A stretch of 64,000 nt of DNA from Sipunculus nudus (Eukaryota; Annelida; Sipuncula; Golfingiida; Sipunculidae): NCBI GenBank assembly GCA_026874595.1, contig CM049319.1, positions 3,068,601 through 3,132,600 of the forward strand. The letters are read 5' to 3'. Below the pieces are notes generated by a model that searched no databases, was not told the DNA's origin, and worked only from the letters and a program-made list of their open reading frames with translations. The position numbers were made by a program, and so were the translations under genes. How positions within the stretch are numbered: position 1 is the first letter of the stretch; each line of letters starts with the position of its first letter. Shown here piece after piece: positions 28,864 to 40,748 of this stretch.

Positions 28864-31855
28864 TTAGCCCCCCTGTGAAAACTGAGCGTTCTTAGGCAAA
28901 AACAATAGAGCTTATATTATTGAAATTATCCTATGTAAATTATTATTATATTATTAATTATTATAAAATTATTATTATAAAAATTAGTGCATATAGTATT
29001 AGAAAAAAATACTCACAGAAATGCCAATTTATAGCATGTAATTTAAAAATTATCTATACTTTGGGAAGGCCCCCCCCCCCTACCCAACATTTTTGGCAAA
29101 AAGGTGGAGGTCAATGTGACCTTTCTTTGCAAAATGACGTAAATTCCATGAATCTGAATTTTTCTTCTAAGTCTACATGCCACACTTGAAAACAATTGTG
29201 ACTTCATCTCTTAACTGAGTGTGTTCAGTAATATAGGCCATTATTTATTATTCCCTTACCTGTAAAAATTACACAATACTTAATTGTGTAATTTCTACTG
29301 ATAAAGAAATTAAATATGATGCAATTCATTTGAGTGAGAACAGTTGGAAATATAGGCCTACTTGTATGAGTAATATTTAAACTCGTAACTCTAATCATCG
29401 TCAAAAATCATGAAAATTACATTTTTCTGAAAAAACATCTGGTTTTATAGATGTTTGCTATATCTATCTTTTCACAAAAACACGTTCCTGGGGTTATATT
29501 GTATCAATTAGAAAAATAAGTATTTTAATTCAGATGTCAACCCCACGTGGGGTGCAAACAGGACCAACTGTCAGCTCGGCGAGAGTTAGCAGCGTGTAAG
29601 TTGCTTATTGGTTAACCATGCGCTCGCGGTATTAGGCAAATGGTTGATTGACAGGCGTGGGGAAGCCGCGGTCAGTCAGCGGGGAAAGAGCTTATCTTTA
29701 TTACCGGCACCTACTAATTGGCACTAAATAATACAAACACGTCCCCCCCCCTATACGCCTAACCCAGAAGTAAACTGTACATCGTACTTCTCCAGTCGCC
29801 GAATAATGTCTATGTCACTGCCCTGAAATATGTTAGTGTCACCAAATAAGGGTCCTGGCACCAAGAATATACCCATAAATATGAATTTACCGATTGTTAT
29901 TTCTGTAATATTGACCCTGTTATAAAATATAACATTTTCTCCGAGGGTCCATCATTACATCGCCAAAACCATTACCGAATACATCGTTCCTTCTTCTATA
30001 ATATACACTATCTTCAAACTGAACGTCATGGGTCGAAGAAAATAGAGTAGAATGAGCGAAGATAAAATTCGATATTTGAACGAGAGACAGTCACATACTG
30101 CTGATCACAAGGTTCCCGTGTCGTTAGTGGAGGATGTAGATTAACGCCGAGGGTGGTGCAGCAATATGAGACTGCGTTGCACGAATGAATTTTGTGAGAG
30201 GAACGCGGCACCAAGGTACACAACCACGTCGCCTGCTAACAAATTTTGCGAAGTGAACCGCGATGGAGTCTTAGCTATGAGAGCGATCGGTACATAGGAA
30301 GAGCGGCCGCAGCACGATTTAGCGCGTATATATGACTGGTGTAAATAAATCTAATGAGAGGGAGAGAGAGAGAGATGTGTGTTGCTGCTAGCTATGTAGT
30401 GTCTCATATATAATTGTGAGAGGGAGAGACAAGCTGTTAATTGGATTAGGGTATATGGTGGTCTAAATGGGAGCGCAGAGTAAACAAAGTGATCGTTCTT
30501 ATCAGTCACTTCACACCTGACGCGTGCCCCGGCGCGGTAGCCCATGACCTGATTACCGATGACCGACCCCTTGGACCAGTAAGCTCCGCCTACTTTAGTT
30601 TGACAGTTCTCCAGTTGTCATGATGCCTAATAAAATCCTTTTTTTTAACATTGATAAACCATTAAATTTTATAATTTATATATTGAAACCGATTCTCATC
30701 CGAACATTTAGTGAAAATATACAACTGTCACTTGCGCTTATATCCCTGTTTTCCACTCAAAACGAAATTTCTCTTCCCAAACAGTTTTTGGCCGTTTTCT
30801 CAAAACAGTATTTCAGGAGACTGTACGGTCTTCAGAGCGATATTTCTCAAAAACCATCGAATATTGAGTCTTCAAATTTTGCATATAGGTAAATCAACAA
30901 GTATTCTAAAATGTGTTTTTTTTTATTTTTCCGATATCGTTTTTAGTGTAGTAGAAATACGTTATTTAAAAGAAATAAGTATTGTTAACATCACATATTT
31001 TTTTTTAAATTTAAAATTCATTATGAAAAAAAGACAATAAATATATAACAAAAAAAAAAAGCCTGGAGATATTTGTATGTAGTTTCAAATGATACTGTTT
31101 CCACATACATACCCTATGCCAATTTTGAGATATATCCAATTAAAAAAAAATAATTTTAAATCATTTTAAGTTTTCAATTTTCAAAGTGGACACTGTTACA
31201 CTTTTTAAATAAATCTCATCTGATAGAGAATATTGTAAGGATTCTAAATATATATACATCACTGTGTCTAAAATTATTATTAATATGAATTCTAAAGCTA
31301 AATTAAACCAAGGTTGTTTGACGATGATTAGACCTTAAACTCGTAACCTTATAGAGAGGTCTGCTTTAGAATATAACAATTTTTTTTTTGTATTTATCAA
31401 TGTGTAATCATATATGGCCGACATCAGGTCAGTTTTCTGTAAATTAATTGTTCATGGTAATATTTATGATTACAACTTAAAACCATGCAAGTCTGAATAT
31501 GATATATCCTTTGCCTCTCAGTAGGCCTAAATTTGTTTGGTGCTTCATACCATTGACGCCTATGGTTTTGAGTAAAATCAAAAACCCAGTTACGGTTCTG
31601 AAGTTCTATTAAGATTTGAAGAAGGCTTTATAAGGGTATAAATATTATCAATTTGGCACACATGATTCTGTAAATTCAATATTTAATCAAAATTGGCCAA
31701 AATAGTGCACTGAAAATGCATATATTATGTTTTATTTTTCAATATTCCAATGGGTGTGAGGAGATACCACCTGCCACACCCACCCAGACCCCCTTTCAGC
31801 CTTCAGGTACTTACATTTGCAGAATATGCCCCACACTTTTAAAGACAAAACTATA

Positions 31856-31887
<32 letters not shown>

Positions 31888-32440
31888 GTACCCCCCCCCC
31901 CCCAGAATGCACTCCCACATTTTAGAAACCATAAATGAATGCATTCACTGCCCCCCCCCGCCCCCCAGTGGCTTGCTTTATAAAGACACTGCCAACGGTC
32001 TCTCAATGCAATACACTTACATGTTACATATATATAAACACATATCTCTTCACACACGTAGGCCTACATTGCTTTTTAAACTAAATAAATGATTTTGATT
32101 TCTAAAATAATTTAATACATGTATATGGTGAGAAAAAATCAGGGCTAGCTTGCCTCACAATTATACTAAATTCAACCTGTGTATTCTAAGTTACACCTAT
32201 TATCACCCATTCATTTTTTTGTGACATAGTTACAGTAGATAAACTTGGCAAGTGATGCTGCTGCCTGATAAATGTGATTATACATGTCCATACTGACCAT
32301 ATATACTTATTTAATTCTCATGCAAATATAATAAACTTTGTGAAAAACCCAAACAGGTACTTACCTAATACTTCAGCTCTTTGGCGGTTAATTTTGGCAT
32401 TTGAAATGTATCCAACAGATGGCGCATTGGCCATGTGCAA
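28864..32440. other. Non-genic stretch
   Basis: No gene is supported. There are C tracts near 29,071, 29,743 and 31,890; a GA run near 30,355-30,375; an AT run near 31,857-31,887. Short blocks near 29,390 and 31,322 (TAATCATCGTCAAA) are inverted copies of each other. The open frames in 30,620-31,040 and 31,732-32,092 are low-complexity or lack domains. A more GC-rich, CpG-containing patch at 29,530-29,760 could be a decayed promoter, but there is no adjacent exon I can defend. Confidence 0.45.
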
Positions 32441-32446
32441 AATGGC

Positions 32447-32700
32447 GTCTATTGAGGCCGCGCCAGTACTGGCCCAGAAGTGGCCCAGTACCGGACTAAA
32501 TTGGCAACCATGCCTATAATTTATACCATATATATGCACACTTCTGTTCTTGTACTGGTTCTGTTCCGGCAGTACCGTTACCGGTATTGCCGGTATATAC
32601 CAGTATCAAACCAGCATTGGCCCAATTCTGGATCTGCCTTGGGACATAGCGCAGCTCTCTCTCTCTCTCACCCTTTCTCTCTCTCTCTCTCTCTCTCAAA
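32447..32700. repeat. Degenerate GGCCCAGTACCGG cluster followed by (CT)n
   Basis: Several TGGCCCAGTACCGG-like motifs and a CAGTACCGTTACCGGTATTG stretch, then a CT run at 32,658-32,698. Similar to 26,085-26,345. Confidence 0.6.
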
Positions 32701-33766
32701 CATGCAAGCAAATAAAATACAAAAAAAATATTTACCCAGATCTATAACTTTATTTTAACACACATGTATGGGTTTACTTTCATTGATCTCTCTTTCATTC
32801 ACTCATAAAAATTAAAATATTATTGCTCAAAAATTACTTATGAAATACTTCGTATTTATTCATATTTATTCATATTTATTGTTTTATGAGAGAGGCAGCA
32901 AACAGAAATGAGAATTAATTATGTTGGTTAATATTTCTTACATCTGTGGTATTTTATAAATGAGATAACATATATTTAACATATACGAATTTATAAAAGT
33001 AGGCTAACCATCAAGTGAAAATTATCTAGTAATATTTAATATGATGGTAAATTAGTTGTATATCATTACAAATAGCCTACAATGTTTGTATAGCAGGCGT
33101 TTAGGTGTTCACATTTAATTTTAGCCTGTATGTTAATTATGTTTTCATAAAAGTTTAATAAACTGCGAAGCCCCCAACATGGCAATCAACGCGGTGTTAG
33201 ATTTAACTGACCGTGACTGGATTATTCTGATAACTGAGTGTCCGTTTACGCGATTCTTGTCACAACACAGGACCTCATTACGTCAAGTGCTTGATTTCCT
33301 GCTCACGAAACCCGCTTCTCGGGATACCTAACCTAGGACGGCCACCGGAGACATGGAAACCACCATCTTTATTACCTATATATTACTGACCACAAGTGTC
33401 CAGCACTTTCATTCTGCTACTGACCCTGCTTCAACTGACTTCAACGAATTATCCAACTGCACCAGAGAATCGATGTGTTTCTTTGTCGATGGAATTATTA
33501 ATAATATATATGAATATCTTAATAAGCAGTCCACAACTTAGGATTCAATCTTATAACGTAAAGAGCCCTTATGAAGTTGAAATAATGAATAAACTAATGT
33601 ACATATAAATGGTCAATTAATCTAGCCATAGTGAAACAGCTTTAGTGCTCGTTACCGTAAACGATAATGTATAAAGATTTCCCCGTATGTTGGCCTATAC
33701 GACATCTATAATATATTTAGACGTGTGTGCATATTTAATTCAATTTTTTTATTATTATTACAGACA

Positions 33767-34395
33767 ATGAGGCTGCGGCCAAAATGTGTAAACCATCCGT
33801 GCACTGCCTGTGCTCGGCCTGTCCGCTTGTCACAAGAGGGGCTACAATGCGATGGGGGCCAACGCTGGCAGCACAGAACATGTGGAACCGGAATCCAGTA
33901 TAGGTCAGCAGTGAACTCCGGTTCAGAAATCGACTGGAAATGCCTTCAATGCAAGCCGCAAAGTGACCACGTAAGGCCTCCTATTCTATCATGATCTGCA
34001 ACGTTAAAAATTTCTAAATTATGTCTCAAATGTTTGCACGGATGTAACACATGTATTAATTGTTGTAGTATAATCCGTAAAACGTTGGTATTACAAATAC
34101 ATTGGACAAAATGTTGGATATAAACGGTATATCAAGCATTTACATATATGTGTAGGCCTTTGCGACGTATGCGTGAATTCATGAAAAACATACATGAAAA
34201 AATCTGCAAGCGAATGAGTTTACATTTTACAAAATCGATTTTTAAAAATAGTAGTAAACTTAAGACGAGTAAATATATCGTCTTGCATATCTTGCTAACA
34301 ATTGCATTTTTATACAGTCATCAGCCGACAGTTCTGTGGGCCACGCCTGGAGTGAAGAAGACCAAAACCTGGCACTCTTCAACATGTCCTACGAG
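33767..34395 (+). CDS. PHD-like zinc-finger protein, two exons (partial)
   Basis: Exon 33,764-33,970 is preceded by a T-rich tract and TTACAG and ends at CAC|GTAAGG. Exon 34,318-34,395 follows TATACAG and ends at GAG|GTAATA. Both introns are phase 0 and the frames join without a stop. The possible start ATG is at 33,767, directly after the acceptor. Residues 7-62 have C-x2-C (12, 15), C28, H36-x2-C39, W57 and C59-x2-C62, the pattern of a PHD finger. The fourth expected Cys is Gly (CDGG instead of CDGC). The second exon adds an acidic segment (WSEEDQNLALF). Downstream exons were not found. PHD fingers bind histone tails; here the gene could be host or transposon-derived. The open frame at 33,353-33,541 might be an upstream exon but is unsupported. 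Confidence 0.5.
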
Positions 34396-35089
34396 GTAAT
34401 ATTTCTTGTTACTTATCCTTTACGAATTTAGTTACTTCTGTAAATGTGAATATAACATATGTAACATGAATAAGTCATGACAATATATCAAAGGTTGTCT
34501 TAATAATATGCAAACAGTATAAAGTGTTTAATACCGTTATGGTGTGATATCAACACCAAGAAATATTTTTTATTAAGGATTATGCAATACAATGAATCCA
34601 TTATATTTATACTAGATAAGATATGGGTAAAGAACAATCATCATAGAGGGATCAATCTGCATTTTGTATTTTGTACATGTACATCTCGTGACATTGTGTG
34701 CCAAATACCATATATACCTGCAGAGGTATTAAATATTGATTCCAATCTCAATATTAAGAATACTAAACAAACTGAATGTTTTAGAATAGATGGTAAGATA
34801 ATATGTAAATAATCCAAATCGGTAAAGTTAAGATAAATCCCATTGGAATGTCCAAATTTAGATGAGGAAAAAATATCATTTTTCAAACTTTTAAAGTAGT
34901 CGATTATAATCGTTATATCCAACGTTATATCCAACAAACTGCCCATTTCATGATGTGGGCAATTTCACGTTTGGAGTGTATTATATACATCATATTTCCT
35001 TTTAAAATCGATTTCACAATTTTGTTTTTCTACTTCTGGAGAAAATACCATCAAATAAAATCTGAAATGACATTGAAATGCACGAACTC

Positions 35090-37330
35090 ATTCAATGCTG
35101 TCACTGTGAGCTCACAGTGTGAATTAACTGCGGTGTCATTTCATCCTATGATATAACCGTGAACTCACTGTTGTAAAACATACATTAGCTCACTGCTTAA
35201 ACTATCGCTATTAGCCTACGGCCATGAATTCACCGCGGTGTCACATTTTGACGTCATACTGAGATATCACTCTGAACTAACTGTTGTGTAACCAGTAACA
35301 GACATGATCTCATGCGATGCTATCACTGTGAACTCACAGTTGTGAATTCATTTTGGTGTCACATTTTTTACGTCATCCTATGATAACATTGTGAACTCAC
35401 TGTTTGTTGTATAACATACATGAGCTCACAGCTATGAGCTCACGGCCGTGAATTCACTGCGGTGTCACATTTTGTCGTAATCCTGAGATACCAGTCTGAA
35501 ATAACTGTTGTACAATAGACATGACCTTGTAGCTGCTTATTTATTCTTGGAGGAAATTAGGCTTGGGCAACGTGCACTCGGAGATGAAATAACACTACTG
35601 GAATAAAATTTAGAGCCTAAACCTTCAAAATATCAGGACTGCATATTATTATCTAGACTTATAAATGAAACAGAAAGATACTTACCAGGCTTGATAAAAG
35701 GACTGCTCTTCGGTAGTGGGTGGCTCTTTACCTGGGTAGCCGACACTGTCGTAAAACCAACCCCAAGGTGAAAAAGAACCCATATACCCTCTGCCTGCCA
35801 CAGAGGGCAGGCATAGGGGTCCACTGCTCGATGAACCAAGAGAGGGCGAATCGCCAGGGCAAGAGAGTTTTATCCTAGAGGGGCAGAGGGCGAAGCCCTT
35901 AGCTGCCTGTGATTGGCTATGGGGCATCTCTATATTGACTGTCAATCAGTGTTGATGCACCACCCCTTACAAGGTCAAAGGGCAAGAATGTTACAACCTC
36001 ATGTCATGCTATCACTGTGACATCACAGTAGTGAGTTCGCTGTGGTGTCACATTTTCACGTCATCTTTAATATCATTGTGAACTCACTGTTGTAAAACAT
36101 ACATGAGCTCATTGCTATGCTATCACTGTGAGCTCACAGTTGTGAATTCACTGTGATGTCACATTTTTTACGTCATCCTTTTAAATCACAACTGAGAATT
36201 CACTGTTGTAAAACATACATGAGCTCATTGCTATGCTATCACTGTGAGCTCACAGTTGAGAATTCACCGTGGTGTCACAGTTTCACGTCATCCTGTGATA
36301 TCATTGTGAACTCACTGTTGTAAAAACATACATGAGCCCACTGCTATGCTGTCACTTTGAGCTCACGGTTATGAATTCACCGCGGTGTCACATTTTGACG
36401 TCATCCTGTGATATAACCGTGAACTCACTGTTGTGTAACCTTCATGATCTCACTGCTTAATACTATCACAATTAGCTCACGGCCGTGAATTCACCATGGT
36501 GTCACATTTTGACGTCATCCTGAGATATCACTCTGAACTAACTGTTGTGAAACAGACAAGACCTCCCAGTCATGTCATGCTTTCAATGTGTGCTCACAGT
36601 TGTGAATTCATTGTGGTGTCACATTTTTTACGTCATCCTGTGATAACACTGTGAACTCACTATTGTGTAACAGAAAGGAACTCATGCCATCATCACACAC
36701 TGAATTCCCCGAGGTGTCGCATTATGACGTCATTCTCTGCTATCACTGTAAACACACTCTTGTGTAACGGACATCAACCCAAGCAATGCCATCACTGTGA
36801 ACTCACGGTTGTAATTTCATCACGGTGTCACAATTTTAACGTCATCTAATGACGTCATCCTGATATACCATTATGGACTCACTATTGTGAAACATACATG
36901 AACTCCATACCATGCCATCACTGTGAGCTCACGGTTGTGAATTCAAGATGATGGCACATTTTTTATATCATCCTGTGATATCACTGTGAATTCACAATTG
37001 TGTAAAAGACATGAACTCATGCCATGATATCACTGTGAGCTCACGGTTGTGAATTCAAGATGATTGTAAATTTTTTATGTCATCCTATGATATCACGTAC
37101 TGTAAACTCACTGTTGTGTAAAAGACATGAACTCATGCCATGATATCACTGTGAGCTCACGGTTGTGAATTCACTGTGGTGTCACATTTTTGAAGTCACC
37201 CACTTGATATCACTGTGAACTCAATGTTGTGTAACAGACATGAACTCACTGCAGTGACCTAACCATGAGTTCACAGCTGGTTCATAGTTATGAACTCACA
37301 TCCGTGACTCTCTAATGATATCACAGTGAA
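35090..37330. repeat. ~113-bp satellite array rich in palindromes, about 16 units
   Basis: Diverged units repeat the series CATGAACTCA, ATATCACTGTGAGCTCAC, GTTGTGAATTCACTGTGGTG, TCACATTTTGACGTCATCCT and GTGAACTCACTGTTGTGTAA. Markers ACGTCAT fall near 35,251, 35,371, 36,059, 36,171, 36,285, 36,398, 36,512, 36,631, 36,726 and 36,839, mostly 111-119 bp apart. GTGAGCTCAC, GTGAATTCAC and TGACGTCA are self-complementary. A solo LTR interrupts the array at 35,528-35,995. Confidence 0.9.
35528..35995 (-). mobile_element. Solo LTR inside the satellite
   Basis: 468 bp beginning TGTAGCTGC and ending AATGTTACA, flanked by a 4-bp ACCT duplication (35,524-35,527 and 35,996-35,999). The satellite unit is continuous across it. 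Orientation is inferred as minus: there AATAAA lies near the 3' end, CCAAT and TATA-like blocks lie upstream, and a consensus splice donor CTG|GTAAGTATC is present. The open frames inside are not recognisable. It is unrelated in sequence to the two LTR families at 14-25 kb. Confidence 0.85.
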
Positions 37331-37617
37331 CTCGAGGTTAGCTCACGTCTTGACTGGGAAATTCAAGGAAGGCTCTTCAGCCTCTGGGACAGGTATGATG
37401 AAGGAACTGTCTCAGTCTCTTCATTCTCGTGGGAGGCTGGACGGATTTACAGCCCACGGATACCGTACTCAGTGCCAGAGGAAGCCTAAGTGCTTAGGTC
37501 AGGAACATTGTGATAATTGATTGAGTGAAAGAAAGAGCGCAAGTATATACAGGTATACCCAAACATATGTGTTAAAATAAAGTTATAGACCTGGGTAAAT
37601 ATTTTGTGCATTTTATT

Positions 37618-37735
37618 TGCGAGAGAGAGAGAGAAAAAGAGCTGTGAGAGAGAGAGGCAAAATAAAAAAAAAACTTCTTCTACAACTGAGTAAAAGAGAG
37701 ACACGTACAGCGAGAGAGAGAGAGACAGCTAAAGT
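37618..37735. repeat. (GA)n low-complexity tract
   Basis: Three AG/GAGA runs with A-rich spacers. Confidence 0.9.
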
Positions 37736-37834
37736 AAAAAAAAATTAAATCTCCATTAATTAATACCTATTCATATATGTGAAGGGAGAAAGATGAACAA
37801 ATACATACATACATATATATCAGGCAAAACCTAG

Positions 37835-37985
37835 GGCCGGGCCGGGTTGGTTAATTTCACGGGCCTGGTTGGTAATTTGGTTGGGCCGGGTTCGCAAGTA
37901 CGGGCCGAGTTGGTACGGTCCGGGACGGGCCGAGTTCGAAATTGGCCGAATTCACCTGTGCCCGTGATTTGCAGTCCGGCCGGTG
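37835..37985. repeat. Degenerate GGGCCGGGTTGG repeats
   Basis: Short GC-rich motif GGGCC(G)GGTTGG and variants repeated about ten times. GC content is much higher than the surroundings. Not coding. Confidence 0.7.
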
Positions 37986-38394
37986 GAAATTATTGAAAAG
38001 GTCCATATATAATGTCCAAAGCTCTAGCTTATAATCAGCCAGGTGGAATGTGAAAACCAGGTAACCTTAACCTCTGTATTAATGAAGTTTAAACAGCATG
38101 ACTTTCCTGCTATATTGAGATAAGTCAAGTTACATGTCTGCATGGGCGATATTAAGGGTTACACAGGAGGGATTTACAGAGGGAGATTCACTGTGACACG
38201 GCCGCCAACAGCAAAGAATGGAAGGGCCAACTCCAACACCCAATATATTGGCATGTGGAGCCACTATAGAACGCGGGCTTCGCTTCTTTTGAGGAACATA
38301 TAAATAAAATTGTCTCCTCTCATTCCCTATTTTAACTCCTACTTTTCCCTGTAGATGTCCCTACACTCAATTCTTCTAACATGAACAACAACTA

Positions 38395-38472
38395 AGCATC
38401 AGAAGTCGCCTGAATCGGGAATCGAACCTACGATCTCTGGACTAGGAGCCCTACACGCTACTAAGTGAGCCG
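38395..38472 (-). mobile_element. tRNA-derived SINE head (minus strand)
   Basis: On the minus strand: GGCTCACTTAGTAGCGTGTAG (A-box-like), then GTAGGTTCGATTCCCGATTC containing the exact B box GGTTCGATTCC. The ends do not form an acceptor stem, so this is not called a tRNA gene. The SINE body probably continues toward 38,250; its end is not clear. Confidence 0.6.
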
Positions 38473-40740
38473 TGAAGACGAGATACCAGCTGGAGCAAGT
38501 TTTGTTCATTCATATCTGCGATTGAAGAGGCATCTATCGCGAAAATGGGAAACCATTTACTATTTTAACAGGAAAATTAAGCTTAAGGTGGGGGCTCCGC
38601 CCCCACATCCCCGTTCAGACGGGGAACCCAGGTTCCCCGGACCCCTCCTCCTCTAATATAATAAACTCCAGCTATGAGCAAAATTAAATACGGGAATTCT
38701 GAGGAAAATGATATGTATCGGCCTTTTCCAGGAAACAATTTACTATGCGACACCCGTTGTACCGGCGGCAGGCTGAAGCCCGGTTTCTATAGTTCTGCCT
38801 GTAATACGTATATATTGTTGAGACCAGAAACATATTTTACAGCAGAAATTAAACTCGAATGACTGAATTCTTATTCCTGTAATCAGTAGGCTAGTCCTAA
38901 ACTTACTCCACCAGAACTTCCCATATATATACTCTGGGTACAACTTTGTTATGGGTTCATAACTGAAATGAGATTTCAGTTATGGGGATCCTCTTATGGA
39001 AAAGCGTAGCAAGGGTATATTGGGATATTTGCAAAATAAACAGAGAAAATAGAGGCAATTAAGCATATTTCTTACCAACAATGGCTAATAAACTGTTCTG
39101 GAGCAAAAATAAATTATGTAGAAGTGCTCTTATGAGGAAATTGTTAAGATTTCAACTCCGGTTGTTTTTTTTTAGCCTGCCATGCTGTCATGTTTATGTT
39201 TGGGACATGACCCTGTCCTTGACCTTATTGATATGAGAAAAGTTGTCCTCTGATTATTGTCCCAAATAAATTATAGTAAATATTGTTTCCATAACTTCCA
39301 TATGCAAATTTGTCAAAACCTTAAAAGATCTAGCAATAAACTTATAAAGGAATTATTGTAGCCATATATTTTCATTTACTCATAAGTATTATTCATGAAA
39401 TAAGATTTTTTTAATAGACATATTAGCAATAAATTAGTCTGGTACACCAGAGGTCAGGTCACAGGTCAGGTCATGGGTGACCAGAGTTCCTGCCTCAGCA
39501 ACATGGCTGTGTCAGTGATGGTCTTCTGCTCTTCTCTTCATGATAAAATGCTGTTATATCATATATAACAAACAGGAGACTCCACATGTATGGAAACTGA
39601 TATATAAAGGCTATATAGGTAGAGTGAGCATAGTTTAAGCTGCATCTTCTTCTTAATTATTATTTTATTCTTTCCTTCTGATAAATCAGAAGGACCCCTA
39701 CGATATTTCGTAAGAACATATTCAAGGCTGAGTATGGAGCCCAGGTCAACTGGTGTGTAATTCTCAGCCTTGCACCAAGGCAAGGTACAACTGCACAACG
39801 CCTCACACGCTTCAGTCTTCAGCCGTTGTCTTGCACCCTTCAGGTGTTTGTACTGGTATGTACATAGATCATGGCTGTCCCATGAATATTTGGTGTATCA
39901 TAGTTTCAAGGGTTAGGGTTTGCAAATAAACTAGCTGCCGACGTCAACGCAACAGGTTATAGGTTTCTGTTGCGTCGCCGGCCCACCAAAGGGCTAACTG
40001 GCGTTATAGCACGATCGATCTGTTACTCTAGGAAAGAAAATTAAATTAAAATATTTCCTATGGTTTTAGCAAACCAATGTTCATACAATGTTGTATGTCG
40101 AAAGACCTGTAATAACAAATAATTGTTCTGGAAAGCATGAAGCACCTGTGACATCAACAATTGACAGTATTTGTCCAGAGAGAACTGAAGCATTAACAGC
40201 CCGGTAGACATCTTGCATTTGGTGGCAGTCCTGTATAAGGCTTTAGACCTGTGTACTATTATGTTCATATTTTAACTTCCTCTGTGCAAAATAGGGCTGA
40301 GAACAGAACAGTAATGTTTTCTAGTAGTCAAATATACAATACACATAGATGTACTGAACATTAATCAATGGATATATGTTAAATCTCACAGTTGTGTATG
40401 GAGTGTTATAATCACAGTTAACTGCAGGTGCAATCTATGGACTCAACAATTTGTCAGTCACTGGAAAAAAGCAATTGAGGAGTTCATTCTTATGGGCTAC
40501 AAATAAACCAGTGAACAACCCTGTCCACATGAAGCATGAGACAGAGCATGCACAGTGGCAGGCATTTAACAAACAGCTGAAGGTTAATTTTTTAAGCTTT
40601 TTTGACATCTGTGTGACTTTGCATATGCTTAACAAAAATTAACCCTTGTTTTAACAACTTCAACCAATTCCCATTCTCACAAACAATGGCCATGTTTTGT
40701 TATTTAGTATCCTGGTGGCAACCTGTAATGAAAAGATCAA
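38473..40740. other. Non-genic stretch
   Basis: No gene is supported. Overlapping AGGTCA half-sites occur at 39,451-39,473, and a 9-bp inverted repeat ACGCAACAG/CTGTTGCGT occurs at 39,947-39,975. Confidence 0.5.
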
Positions 40741-40748
40741 ATATTAGT

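Noticed and set aside
32514-32711. Arg-Glu repeat frame on the minus strand
   Set aside because: Translation of a CT microsatellite.
33353-33541. Upstream exon of the PHD-like gene
   Set aside because: No convincing donor in frame with the 33,764 exon; left as an open possibility only.
35670-35700. U1 snRNA-like start (ATACTTACCAGG)
   Set aside because: It is the complement of a splice donor on the other strand; the rest does not match U1.
35633-35945. Minus-strand open frames ending at a splice donor
   Set aside because: They lie wholly within the solo LTR and match no known protein I recognise.
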